Assembly: GCF_000737245.1 (NCBI RefSeq)
Contig: NZ_JPQU01000089.1
Location: 124,001 to 188,000 of the forward strand
From: Pseudomonas syringae
GTDB taxonomy: Bacteria; Pseudomonadota; Gammaproteobacteria; Pseudomonadales; Pseudomonadaceae
Length of the DNA stretch: 64,000 nucleotides
Direction: 5' to 3'
Shown here one piece after another: positions 16,919 to 25,618 of the stretch. Under the pieces are notes generated by a model, which was not told the DNA's origin, made no database searches, and saw only the letters and a list, made by a program, of their open reading frames with translations. The position numbers and the translations under genes are program-made. The stretch's first letter is position 1, and every line of letters starts with the position of its first letter.

Positions 16919-17743
16919 TTAACGGCTGCTCACTCGCTGCTCCAGAAGGATGCGGTTGGACAGCGAAACCAGATCCCCCTCATCCGTCAGCAGAGTAGTT
17001 TTCACCGTACCAATTTCTTCGATCTGGCCTTCGACATCGCCAACACGCACTTGTTGCCCAACCTGATACAACTCCCGCACATAAATTCCCGCCAGGATCT
17101 GCCCGGCCAATTCACGACTTCCAAGACCCATGGCTAGCGCAATTGCCAGACCAACGGTAATCAAAACAATCACAATCACATGGTTCAGCAGGTCAGTCTT
17201 GACCTCAAGCTGGCTGATCGCGACCGAAATGCTGATGATGATCACCAAGCCTTGAGCAATGCGCCCTAAGCCGGCCGAATAATCCAGGCCTACGCCTTCC
17301 GCCGCACCGCGCACCAGGCCATTGACCAGTTGAGCCAGCAAAACCCCGACCAGCAGCACCAGCGCTGCGCCAAATACTTTAGGCAGGTACAACGCCAACA
17401 TGTCAAGCGTGGCCGAAACCCGCTCCAGCCCTAGCGACTCGGCGGCAGAGACGAGAAAAATCAACAACACGAACCAGTAGACGATCTTGCCGATCAACGT
17501 CGAAATCGGAACCTGGATACCCGCCCGACTGATCAGTTTGGTCAGCCCGGTGCCGCCCATCAGACGATCAAGACCCAGCTTGGCGAGCAGCTTGGAAAGC
17601 AGCGTGTCGAGCAGCTTGGCGACGACGAAACCCAACAACACTACGACCAGCGCACCGAACAGGTTCGGGATGAAATTTGCAACTTTGGTCCACAATGCGG
17701 TCATTGCGGCAACCAGACTCTGAGTCCAGAGATCCAATTCCAT
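16919..17743 (-). CDS. cmpX: CmpX, small-conductance mechanosensitive-channel-family membrane protein
   Basis: 274 residues from the ATG at 17743 (MELDLWTQSL); an in-frame TTG two codons earlier is also possible. There are several membrane helices (about 20-50, 85-105, 125-150, 165-185 and 190-212). A soluble beta domain with VGQQVRVGDVEGQIEEIGTV follows, the MscS-type pattern. It lies two bases after the crfX stop and upstream of sigX, the conserved arrangement. Work in other pseudomonads links it to SigX activity and membrane tension. Confidence 0.92.
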   Translation of the reverse strand: MELDLWTQSLVAAMTALWTKVANFIPNLFGALVVVLLGFVVAKLLDTLLSKLLAKLGLDRLMGGTGLTKLISRAGIQVPISTLIGKIVYWFVLLIFLVSAAESLGLERVSATLDMLALYLPKVFGAALVLLVGVLLAQLVNGLVRGAAEGVGLDYSAGLGRIAQGLVIIISISVAISQLEVKTDLLNHVIVIVLITVGLAIALAMGLGSRELAGQILAGIYVRELYQVGQQVRVGDVEGQIEEIGTVKTTLLTDEGDLVSLSNRILLEQRVSSR

Positions 17744-17745
17744 GT

Positions 17746-17994
17746 TCAATCAGCCTTATCGACAGGACGAGCGGTAGAATTCTTGAGGCGTGAAACCGGT
17801 GCAACATGGGCCGAGCCGTTGTTCAAGGCAATCATCATGGCCTCGGACCAACGCCCCAGCAGACTGAACAACACACCCGCGCCGACCTGGCGATTGGCGG
17901 TTTTCAGGACTCGCCCTAGACACGCATCGTCATCCCGGCTGGAGGAAGACGATTTGAGCATGTCGCGTAAAGATTCTTCGAACGGGTCATGCAT
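17746..17994 (-). CDS. crfX: CrfX, small conserved protein of the cmpX-sigX locus
   Basis: 82 residues starting with the ATG at 17994 (MHDPFEESLRDML), with a GAGGTG ribosome site. The acidic/Ser-rich N-terminus and the phrase LGRVLKTANRQVGAGVLF are characteristic of CrfX. No enzymatic motif is present. The stop is two bases from cmpX, so the two genes are co-translated. The function is unknown beyond genetic linkage with the SigX regulon. Confidence 0.88.
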   Translation of the reverse strand: MHDPFEESLRDMLKSSSSSRDDDACLGRVLKTANRQVGAGVLFSLLGRWSEAMMIALNNGSAHVAPVSRLKNSTARPVDKAD

Positions 17995-18093
17995 AAGCAC
18001 CTCGCATAGCCACCTCGCTTAATGTCAGTAAAAGACGTGACCAGAATTCCACGAGTCACACCCGACTCTGCGCAGAGCGAAAAAAAACCACCT

Positions 18094-19089
18094 TCAAACC
18101 CAACGCAAGCGTCTAAACAGCCACCATTGGCCCAATGCCACAGCGAGAATCAACACACACGCCACCAGAAATCCATATGGGCTGGCAGAGCCGGGAATAC
18201 CGCCGACATTAATACCCAGCAAGCCGGTCAAGAAACTCATTGGCAAGAAGATGCCGGTGATGATGCCGAAGCGGTACATCGTGCGATTCATACGCTCGCG
18301 CAGACGGCGATCTTCGGACTCAAGCACCAGCCCCACTCGCTCTCGGGTCAGTTCAAGCTCTTCCAGATAACGAGTCAGGCTGTTGTTCAGCTCGTTCCAG
18401 TAGTCAGCGTCATCATCGACGAACCAGGGCAACTTGCTGCGACTCAGCTGGCCATAGATATCCCGTTGAGGGCCGAGAAAACGTCGCAATCCGGCTGCCC
18501 GCCGACGGATATGCAGCATCTTGCCATGGTCCGGCGTATACCGTTCGTCGGCATCTATCTTTTCTTCCTCTTCATCCACTGATTCGGTGAGGTCGCCGAC
18601 CAATGCCTGGACCTTGTCGGTCAGGTACTGAGCCAGATAAAGAATCAGTTCGGAGGCGGTTTTCGGACCTTTGCCTTCATTTAATTGCTCGATGAGTTCA
18701 TCAGTGGCGCGCAGCGGACGCAGCCGCAGGGAAATGACCTGTTGGGTAGCCGCGAAGATCCTCACCGAGACCATATCTTCCGGCTCCGCCCCTGGGTTGA
18801 GGTTGACCCCGCGCAAGAACAGCAACAGTTTTTCATCAGGCAAGGGCAGCAAACGGGGCCGGGTCTTTTCCTCAAGCAGCAGATCGCAGGCAAACTCACT
18901 CAAGCCGCTGGCGGTGCGCAGCCAGCTGTGAGTCTGCGGGTGACCGCGATCCCAATGCAGCCACACGCTCTCGTGAGACTGCAGTTGCAGACAATCCAGC
19001 TCTGTGCGGGCGATGAAACGCGCCCCGCCCTTCCCATCCAATACGAGGGCATGAACCAGCCCCCACTGCGCATTTGTTTCATCGAACAT
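18094..19089 (-). CDS. zntB: CorA-superfamily metal transporter, ZntB/CmaX-like
   Basis: 331 residues: a long cytoplasmic N-terminal domain rich in charged helices, then two C-terminal membrane helices (about 268-290 and 300-322). The inter-helix signature reads GINVGGIPG, the GxN form typical of ZntB rather than strict GMN of CorA. The family moves divalent cations, zinc for ZntB, through a pentameric channel. In P. aeruginosa the same position, beside crfX, holds cmaX, so this is the likely orthologue. Confidence 0.88.
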   Translation of the reverse strand: MFDETNAQWGLVHALVLDGKGGARFIARTELDCLQLQSHESVWLHWDRGHPQTHSWLRTASGLSEFACDLLLEEKTRPRLLPLPDEKLLLFLRGVNLNPGAEPEDMVSVRIFAATQQVISLRLRPLRATDELIEQLNEGKGPKTASELILYLAQYLTDKVQALVGDLTESVDEEEEKIDADERYTPDHGKMLHIRRRAAGLRRFLGPQRDIYGQLSRSKLPWFVDDDADYWNELNNSLTRYLEELELTRERVGLVLESEDRRLRERMNRTMYRFGIITGIFLPMSFLTGLLGINVGGIPGSASPYGFLVACVLILAVALGQWWLFRRLRWV

Positions 19090-19100
19090 CAGAGCTTCAC

Positions 19101-19589
19101 TTATTCCGGCATTTCCAGGGGTGATGGAGACACGATGATGCCGTTGTTGTCGGCATACACATACTCACCGGGACGGAACGTGACGCCAGCAAAGGTTACC
19201 GCTAGATCCAGATCGCCAGCGCCGCGCCGGTTGGAGCGCAATGGATGACTGGCCAGAGCCTGCACACCCAGGTCGGTCTGCGCCAGCATGTCCACGTCAC
19301 GAACGCAGCCGTAGATCACCACGCCCTGCCAGCCGTTATGCGCTGCCCGTTCTGCAATCATGTCGCCGAGCAAGGCGCAACGCAGGGATCCACCGCCGTC
19401 AACGACCATCACTTTGCCTGAGCCATCCAGCTCGGCCAGCTCCTTGACCCGAGAGTTATCCTCGAAGCATTTGACGGTCACGATCTCGCCGCCGAACGAA
19501 TCACGGCCGCCGAAATTGCTGAACATGGGCTCCACGACCTGGACCAGCTCGGGATAGGCATCGCATAAATCTGGAGTGATGTAGTGCAT
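19101..19589 (-). CDS. rraA: RraA-family protein (RNase E regulator / HMG aldolase fold)
   Basis: 162 residues. GGGSLRCALLGDMIAERAA and YGCVRDVDML carry the conserved Arg and Asp of the RraA/HMG-aldolase fold. Family members either inhibit RNase E by protein contact or act as 4-hydroxy-4-methyl-2-oxoglutarate aldolases. Pseudomonad members at this locus are annotated as the RNase regulator, and the sequence alone does not separate the two. The gene ends 11 bases before the transporter start, so they are probably co-transcribed. Confidence 0.88.
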   Translation of the reverse strand: MHYITPDLCDAYPELVQVVEPMFSNFGGRDSFGGEIVTVKCFEDNSRVKELAELDGSGKVMVVDGGGSLRCALLGDMIAERAAHNGWQGVVIYGCVRDVDMLAQTDLGVQALASHPLRSNRRGAGDLDLAVTFAGVTFRPGEYVYADNNGIIVSPSPLEMPE

Positions 19590-19710
19590 GACGTAACTCC
19601 TGTAGGCGAACGATCAATTGCTTGGCTAACTCAGACACCCAGCTTAGCTGGGCGTTGTCGAAGCTGGGTCGTAGCTTAGTAGCAAGCCGGGCTCTTTGAA
19701 ATGCCTGAGG

Positions 19711-20703
19711 TCATTCAACTGCGGCGATCTGCTCCGACGACAGCTCTGGTACAGCCAGATAACCTTTTCTCAGCCAGTCTGCCACCAGTGGCCATACCTC
19801 GCGCTGCGCACTTTTACTGACCAGCATGTGCACATGATTGAAATCTTCGCTGAAACCCTGCTCGCGCCCCAGACAAAGGAACTGGCGCTGGGCCGAGCCG
19901 ATCTGATCGAACAGCTTGCGACAGGCCCAGACCGGGTCCTGAAAGTCGCCCGCGGCAGCCACCGCAAGCACCGGCACCTCAACCTTACTCAGGCCCGCCC
20001 ACCAATCGGTTTCGCGATCACCAAAGCGACCGAACAAACCGTGCCAGCTCAAGCTTTCCAGTACCAGCCCAATCGGCTCGTCCTCCGGACCACGCTTGAA
20101 ACGCGGGCCGGATATGTGGTCGAAGGGCTTGAGCAGCAAACGACCGGCCCATTGCACTGGAGGGATTTTCAACGGCCAGTAGTTGCGACTGACCTGGCTG
20201 CCGAACATGGCCACGGAGGCTGCGCCAGCAGGGCCGAGATACGCACCGCCCAATGCGGCCGCCAGGGTGGTACCGCCCAGTGAATGGCCGATCCAGTGCG
20301 GAATCTGCCCGCTCTGCTCACGAACAAAGGCCGCAATGGCTGGCACATCGTAACGGGCGTAATCGGCAACGCGGTTGTAGCGATAAGCCTGATTGCGCGC
20401 CGACAGACCATGCCCACGCATCTCCGGGATCCAGACATCAAAACCGGCACGCGCCAGGTACGCGCCCAGCCCGATGCCCTTCGGGGAATACCAGAAGCGG
20501 CGGTTGGAAAAACTGCCATGCAGCAGAATGACCGGCACGCCGCGCACGTCCGGTTGCGCCACCAGACCCAGGCGGGTGACGGCGATTTCGACGCTGTAGT
20601 CAGGGCTGTTGGCGGGCTTGAGGCGGTATACGTCTTCAATCAGATCGCCACAACGCTCGGCGCTGATCAAAGCCACGGGAAAGAGATTGCTGCTGCTTTG
20701 CAT
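19711..20703 (-). CDS. Alpha/beta-hydrolase of unknown substrate
   Basis: 330 residues from the ATG at 20703 (MQSSSNLFPV). The oxyanion segment ILLHGSFSNRRFW, the nucleophile elbow WIGHSLGGTT and a late His in FNHVHMLVSK complete the Ser-Asp-His triad of the alpha/beta-hydrolase fold. There is no signal peptide, so it is cytosolic. It occupies the position of PA1771 in P. aeruginosa, between ppsA and rraA. The substrate cannot be inferred. Confidence 0.85.
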   Translation of the reverse strand: MQSSSNLFPVALISAERCGDLIEDVYRLKPANSPDYSVEIAVTRLGLVAQPDVRGVPVILLHGSFSNRRFWYSPKGIGLGAYLARAGFDVWIPEMRGHGLSARNQAYRYNRVADYARYDVPAIAAFVREQSGQIPHWIGHSLGGTTLAAALGGAYLGPAGAASVAMFGSQVSRNYWPLKIPPVQWAGRLLLKPFDHISGPRFKRGPEDEPIGLVLESLSWHGLFGRFGDRETDWWAGLSKVEVPVLAVAAAGDFQDPVWACRKLFDQIGSAQRQFLCLGREQGFSEDFNHVHMLVSKSAQREVWPLVADWLRKGYLAVPELSSEQIAAVE

Positions 20704-20755
20704 ATAGCTCAAACGATAAAAGGACGGCTATGGACAAACCGTTCCGGGTAAACGT

Positions 20756-20795
20756 GAAAAAGCCCCGATCTGCCTGATAGGCAGATGGGGCTTCA
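20756..20795 (-). terminator. Rho-independent terminator of ppsA
   Basis: On the minus strand AAGCCCCATCTGCC pairs with GGCAGATCGGGGCTT around a TATCA loop, with one bulge, and the hairpin is followed by TTTTT. It sits 30-70 bases after the ppsA stop and before the hydrolase start. Confidence 0.9.
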
Positions 20796-20825
20796 CTCAA
20801 TCAGATCTGTTCAGATCACATCAAT

Positions 20826-23201
20826 TCAAACAGGCGCCTGAGCTTCAGCCAGGAAGAACCAGGTTTCCAGCACGGAATCCGGGTTCAACGAAACGCTTTC
20901 GATGCCTTGATCCATCAACCAGCGCGCCAGATCCGGGTGATCCGAAGGGCCCTGACCGCAAATGCCGATGTATTTGCCAGCCTTGTTGCACGCCTGAATG
21001 GCATTGGACAGCAGCTTCTTCACCGCCGGATTACGCTCATCGAACAGATGCGCGATCACCCCGGAGTCACGGTCCAGGCCCAGCGTCAGCTGGGTCAGGT
21101 CGTTGGAGCCGATGGAGAAGCCGTCGAAGTACTCGAGGAACTCTTCAGCCAGAATCGCGTTGGACGGCAACTCGCACATCATGATGATGCGCAGACCATT
21201 TTCGCCGCGTTTCAGGCCATTTTCCGCCAACAGGTCGATCACCTGGCTCGCTTCGCCCAAGGTACGAACGAACGGCACCATGATCTCGACATTGGTCAGG
21301 CCCATTTCCTCACGCACACGCTTGAGGGCACGGCATTCCAGCTCGAAGCAGTCGCGGAAGTTTTCGCTGATGTAACGCGAAGCGCCACGGAAACCCAGCA
21401 TCGGGTTTTCTTCTTCCGGCTCGTACATCTTGCCGCCGATCAGGTTGGCGTACTCGTTGGACTTGAAGTCCGACAGGCGCACGATGACCTTTTTCGGGGT
21501 AAACGCAGCAGCCAGGGTGCTGATGCCTTCCACCAGCTTCTCGACATAGAAGCCGACCGGATCGTCATAGCCGGCAATGCGTTTATCGACGCTGTCCTTG
21601 ATGTCCTGCGGCAGGCTGTCGTAATTGAGCAGCGCCTTGGGATGCACACCGATCATGCGGTTGATGATGAACTCCAGACGCGCCAGGCCAACACCGGCGT
21701 TGGGCAGCTGGGCAAAATCAAAAGCCCGGTCCGGGTTGCCGACGTTCATCATGATCTTGAACGGCAGATCAGGCATGGCGTCGACCGAATTGGTCTTGAT
21801 GTCAAAGCCCAGCTCGCCTTCGAAGATATAACCGGTATCGCCTTCGGCACAGGAAACGGTTACGCCTTGGCCGTCCTGCAACAGCTGAGTGGCGTTGCCA
21901 CAGCCAACCACTGCCGGAATGCCCAACTCGCGGGCGATGATCGCAGCGTGGCAGGTACGGCCGCCGCGGTTGGTAACGATAGCGCTGGCGCGCTTCATGA
22001 CCGGCTCCCAGTCCGGGTCGGTCATGTCGGAAACCAGAACGTCGCCGGGCTGGACCTTGTCCATTTCCGACACGTCTTTGATGATCCGCACCTTGCCCGC
22101 GCCAATGCGCTGACCGATAGCACGGCCTTCCACCAGCACGGTGCCGGTTTCCTTGAGCAGGTAACGTTCCATGACGTTGGCCTGAGCGCGGCTTTTCACG
22201 GTTTCGGGACGCGCCTGAACGATGTACAGCTTGCCGTCGTCACCGTCCTTGGCCCACTCGATGTCCATCGGCGCCTTGTAATGCTTCTCGATGATCATCG
22301 CCTGTTTAGCCAGTTCGGAGACTTCCTCGTCACTCAGGCAGAAACGGGCACGCTCGGCAGGCTCGACGTCCACGGTTTTCACCGAACGTCCGGCCTTCGC
22401 CTCGTCACCGTAGATCATCTTGATTGCCTTGCTGCCCAGGTTACGGCGCAGGATGGCGGGACGACCGGCGGCAAGGGTGTTTTTGTGTACGTAGAATTCG
22501 TCAGGATTGACCGCGCCCTGCACCACGGTTTCACCCAGACCGTAGGCGCCGGTGATGAATACGACGTCACGGAAGCCAGACTCTGTGTCCAGGGTGAACA
22601 TCACGCCAGCGGTACCGGTCTCGGAACGAACCATGCGCTGTACGCCGGCCGATAGGGCTACCAGCTTGTGATCGAAGCCCTGGTGAACGCGATAGGAGAT
22701 GGCCCGGTCGTTGAACAGTGAGGCAAACACTTCCTTGGCCGCACGGATGACGTTCTCGACGCCGCGAATATTAAGGAAGGTTTCCTGCTGACCGGCGAAG
22801 GAAGCGTCCGGAAGGTCTTCAGCTGTGGCGGAAGAACGCACGGCAACGGCCAGATTCGGGTTGCCTGCCGACAGCTCGGCAAAAGCAGTGCGAATCTCGG
22901 CGTTGAGCTTCTCGGGGAACTCGGCTTCCATGATCCACTGACGAATCTGCGCGCCGGTCCTGGCCAGTGCGTTGACATCGTCGACATCAAGAGCGTCCAG
23001 AGCTGCGTGGATCTGATCATTCAGACCACTCAGTTCAAGAAAATCACGGTAGGCCTGAGCCGTAGTGGCGAAGCCACCGGGCACCGAAACGCCAGCACCT
23101 GCGAGGTTGCTGATCATTTCGCCGAGGGATGCGTTCTTGCCTCCCACATGCTCCACATCATGGACGCCGAGCTTATCGAGGGAAACTACGTACTCTACCA
23201 A
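20826..23201 (-). CDS. ppsA: Phosphoenolpyruvate synthase
   Basis: 791 residues, the exact length usual in pseudomonads. It starts at a TTG preceded by GGAGAG (MVEYVVSLDKLGVHDVEHVGGKN). It makes PEP from pyruvate and ATP for gluconeogenesis. The N-terminal ATP-grasp/PPDK domain includes GGKNASLGEM, the swivelling domain carries the phospho-His418 in GGRTCHAAIIARELG, and the C-terminal barrel contains the PEP site with SIGSNDLTQLTLG. The Thr just before His418 is the likely target of PpsR, encoded divergently. The TTG start may limit its translation. Confidence 0.97.
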   Translation of the reverse strand: MVEYVVSLDKLGVHDVEHVGGKNASLGEMISNLAGAGVSVPGGFATTAQAYRDFLELSGLNDQIHAALDALDVDDVNALARTGAQIRQWIMEAEFPEKLNAEIRTAFAELSAGNPNLAVAVRSSATAEDLPDASFAGQQETFLNIRGVENVIRAAKEVFASLFNDRAISYRVHQGFDHKLVALSAGVQRMVRSETGTAGVMFTLDTESGFRDVVFITGAYGLGETVVQGAVNPDEFYVHKNTLAAGRPAILRRNLGSKAIKMIYGDEAKAGRSVKTVDVEPAERARFCLSDEEVSELAKQAMIIEKHYKAPMDIEWAKDGDDGKLYIVQARPETVKSRAQANVMERYLLKETGTVLVEGRAIGQRIGAGKVRIIKDVSEMDKVQPGDVLVSDMTDPDWEPVMKRASAIVTNRGGRTCHAAIIARELGIPAVVGCGNATQLLQDGQGVTVSCAEGDTGYIFEGELGFDIKTNSVDAMPDLPFKIMMNVGNPDRAFDFAQLPNAGVGLARLEFIINRMIGVHPKALLNYDSLPQDIKDSVDKRIAGYDDPVGFYVEKLVEGISTLAAAFTPKKVIVRLSDFKSNEYANLIGGKMYEPEEENPMLGFRGASRYISENFRDCFELECRALKRVREEMGLTNVEIMVPFVRTLGEASQVIDLLAENGLKRGENGLRIIMMCELPSNAILAEEFLEYFDGFSIGSNDLTQLTLGLDRDSGVIAHLFDERNPAVKKLLSNAIQACNKAGKYIGICGQGPSDHPDLARWLMDQGIESVSLNPDSVLETWFFLAEAQAPV

Positions 23202-23360
23202 GGTGATCTCTCCACTAACTGTGTTTGTTGTTGGGAAAAGCTCAGTTGCAGGGTGCGGGATGAACCGGCCCCTGAAAAAATTTGCGAATGCCAGTCACTC
23301 AGGCCCGCAAGCGCGCCTATGATATCCAACAATCGTCACTAGCTTAAGGCCAAGGCGCAA

Positions 23361-24179
23361 ATGAAACGATCCGCTTTCTTCATCTCCGACGGCACCGGAA
23401 TTACTGCCGAGACTCTTGGCCAAAGCCTATTGGCACAATTTGAGAACATCACGTTCAACAAGTTCACCAGGCCCTATATCGACAGCGTCGAGAAAGCGCG
23501 GGCGATGGTACAACAAATCAACAATGCCGCCGACAGGGACGACGTCAGGCCGATCATCTTCGATACCATCGTCAACCAGGAAATCCGCGAGATCCTGGCC
23601 ACGTCCAACGGCTTCATGATCGACATCTTCTCGACCTTTCTGGCCCCGCTGGAGCAAGAGCTTAGTTCACACTCCTCCTACTCGGTGGGCAAATCGCATT
23701 CAATCGGTCACAACTCCAATTACATGGAGCGCATCGAGGCGGTGAACTTCGCCCTGGACAACGATGATGGTGCCCGTACCCATTATTACGACAAGGCCGA
23801 CATCATTCTGGTCGGCGTCTCCCGCTGCGGCAAAACCCCGACCTGCCTGTACATGGCCATGCAATTCGGCATCCGCGCTGCCAATTATCCGCTGACCGAA
23901 GACGACATGGAGCGCCTGCAACTGCCTAATGCGCTCAAGGAGCACCGTAGCAAGTTATTCGGCCTGACCATTGATCCAGATCGACTGACTGCCATTCGCC
24001 ACGAACGCAAACCCAACAGCCGATACTCCAGCTACGCCCAGTGCGAGTTCGAGGTTCGCGAGGTAGAAAGCCTGTTCCGCCGGGAAAACATCCCGAACAT
24101 CAACTCCACGCATTTCTCGGTGGAAGAAATCTCCGCCAAGGTGCTGGTGGAGAAAGGGGTTGAGCGTAGGTTCAAGTAG
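23361..24179 (+). CDS. ppsR: PEP synthetase regulatory kinase/pyrophosphorylase
   Basis: 272 residues of the DUF299 family. The SDGTGITAETLG N-terminus and the P-loop-like VGVSRCGKTPT near residue 155 identify it. It inactivates PpsA by ADP-dependent phosphorylation of the Thr next to the catalytic His and reactivates it by phosphate-dependent dephosphorylation. It is divergent from ppsA across a 159-base spacer that must carry both promoters. Confidence 0.95.
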   Translation: MKRSAFFISDGTGITAETLGQSLLAQFENITFNKFTRPYIDSVEKARAMVQQINNAADRDDVRPIIFDTIVNQEIREILATSNGFMIDIFSTFLAPLEQELSSHSSYSVGKSHSIGHNSNYMERIEAVNFALDNDDGARTHYYDKADIILVGVSRCGKTPTCLYMAMQFGIRAANYPLTEDDMERLQLPNALKEHRSKLFGLTIDPDRLTAIRHERKPNSRYSSYAQCEFEVREVESLFRRENIPNINSTHFSVEEISAKVLVEKGVERRFK

Positions 24180-24195
24180 GCTCGCGCCGTCGCCC

Positions 24196-24285
24196 TGTAG
24201 GAGCGCGCTTGCCCGCGATGCGGTGTGTCAGCGAAAAATCAATTGACTGACCTGACGCCATCGCGGGCAAGCGCGCTCCTACAGC
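24196..24285. repeat. REPIN-type inverted pair (CGCGCTTGCCCGCGATG family)
   Basis: TGTAGGAGCGCGCTTGCCCG is matched in inverse orientation by CGGGCAAGCGCGCTCCTACA, with about 50 bases between. It lies between convergent ppsR and prpF and just covers the prpF stop. The same family recurs at 31442-31528. Confidence 0.85.
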
Positions 24286-25478
24286 ATTTCACTCGCCTGA
24301 CCCGGCACCCTCACTACTCCCTCCATCAACACCCGCGCACTACGACTCATAATCGCCTTGGTGACATGCCATTCCCCATCCTTCTGCAACGCCTGAGCGC
24401 CGACGCGCAAGGTGCCAGAGGGGTGGCCGAAGCGTACGGCTTCCCGCTCGATGCCGCCCGCAGCAAGATTGACCAGCGTGCCAGGGATCGCCGCCGCGGT
24501 GCCGATGGCAACCGCCGCGGTGCCCATCATCGCGTGATGCAACTTGCCCATGGACATAGCGCGTACCAGCAGGTCAATGCTGTCCGCCGCCACCGGTTTG
24601 CCACTGGAGGCGATGTAATCAGTGGGACCTGCAACAAACGCCACCTTCGGCGTGTGTTGTCGGGTGTTAGCTTCGTCCAGCGTCTTGATCAGCCCCATGC
24701 GCATCGCACCATGGGCGCGGATGGCTTCGAACATTGCCAGCGCCTTGGGATCGCCATTGATGTCGCCCTGCAATTCACTGCCGGTGTAACCAATGTCCCG
24801 GGCGTTGACGAAAATGGTCGGGATGCCTGCGTTGATCAGGGTCGCCATGAAGCTCCCGACGCCGGGCACCTTAAGCTCATCCACCAGATTGCCGGTGGGG
24901 AACATCGAACCGCCGCCGCCCTCTTCGTCGGCAGCAGGATCAAGGAATTCCAACTGCACTTCGGCTGCCGGAAACGTAACGCCATCCAGCTCGAAATCAC
25001 CGGTTTCCTGCACCGCGCCAGCAGTGATCGGCACATGGGCGATGATCGTCTTGCCAATATTGGCCTGCCAGATACGCACCACTGCGACGCCGTTGTGGGG
25101 GATGCGTGAGACGTCAATCAGGCCACTGCCGATGGCAAACGGACCCACTGCCGCCGACAGGTTGCCGCAGTTACCGCTCCAGTCCACGAAAGGTTTGTCG
25201 ATGGACACCTGACCGAACAGGTAATCCACATCGTGATCGGCCCGATTGCTGCGAGACAGGATCACCGTCTTGCTGGTACTGGACGTCGCCCCGCCCATGC
25301 CGTCGATCTGCTTTTCATAAGGATCCGGGCTGCCGATGACCCGCAGCAGCAAGGCGTCACGCGCCGGACCTGGGACCTGAGCGGCTTCGGGCAAATCGGC
25401 AAGGTTGAAGAACACGCCCTTGCTGGTGCCGCCGCGCATGTAGGTGGCGGGGATTTTTATTTGTGGTGTGTGGGTCAT
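24279..25478 (-). CDS. prpF: AcnD-accessory isomerase PrpF
   Basis: 399 residues with PATYMRGGTSKGVFF at the N-terminus, the PrpF signature of the diaminopimelate-epimerase-like fold. PrpF isomerises trans- to cis-aconitate-type methylated acids and is needed to keep AcnD productive in the 2-methylcitrate cycle. It is the last gene of the prp operon, has an AAGGA ribosome site, and follows acnD after a REP-filled 140-base spacer. No prpD follows. Confidence 0.95.
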   Translation of the reverse strand: MTHTPQIKIPATYMRGGTSKGVFFNLADLPEAAQVPGPARDALLLRVIGSPDPYEKQIDGMGGATSSTSKTVILSRSNRADHDVDYLFGQVSIDKPFVDWSGNCGNLSAAVGPFAIGSGLIDVSRIPHNGVAVVRIWQANIGKTIIAHVPITAGAVQETGDFELDGVTFPAAEVQLEFLDPAADEEGGGGSMFPTGNLVDELKVPGVGSFMATLINAGIPTIFVNARDIGYTGSELQGDINGDPKALAMFEAIRAHGAMRMGLIKTLDEANTRQHTPKVAFVAGPTDYIASSGKPVAADSIDLLVRAMSMGKLHHAMMGTAAVAIGTAAAIPGTLVNLAAGGIEREAVRFGHPSGTLRVGAQALQKDGEWHVTKAIMSRSARVLMEGVVRVPGQASEML

Positions 25479-25518
25479 GAATATTTGTCCTTTTTAGCGA
25501 ATAGGGCCCTGATGCGAT

Positions 25519-25613
25519 CCGTGGGAGCGAGCTTGCTCGCGAAGGCTATGCACCAGTCGATAGAAATATTTCGAATGTACTGGCCTCTTCGCGAGCAAGC
25601 TCGCTGCCACAAG
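25519..25613. repeat. REPIN-type inverted pair (GAGCTTGCTCGCGAAGG family)
   Basis: GTGGGAGCGAGCTTGCTCGC and GCGAGCAAGCTCGCTGCCAC face each other in the acnD-prpF spacer, so the structure is transcribed inside the operon mRNA. Relatives lie at 34778-34988 and 60289-60393. Confidence 0.85.
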
Positions 25614-25618
25614 GTCGA

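Noticed and set aside
20907..22655. 582-codon open frame on the plus strand
   Set aside because: Antisense to ppsA throughout, with no family features of its own.
24196..24285. REP pairs as CRISPR repeats
   Set aside because: The units are inverted, not direct, have no regular spacers, and no cas genes are present.
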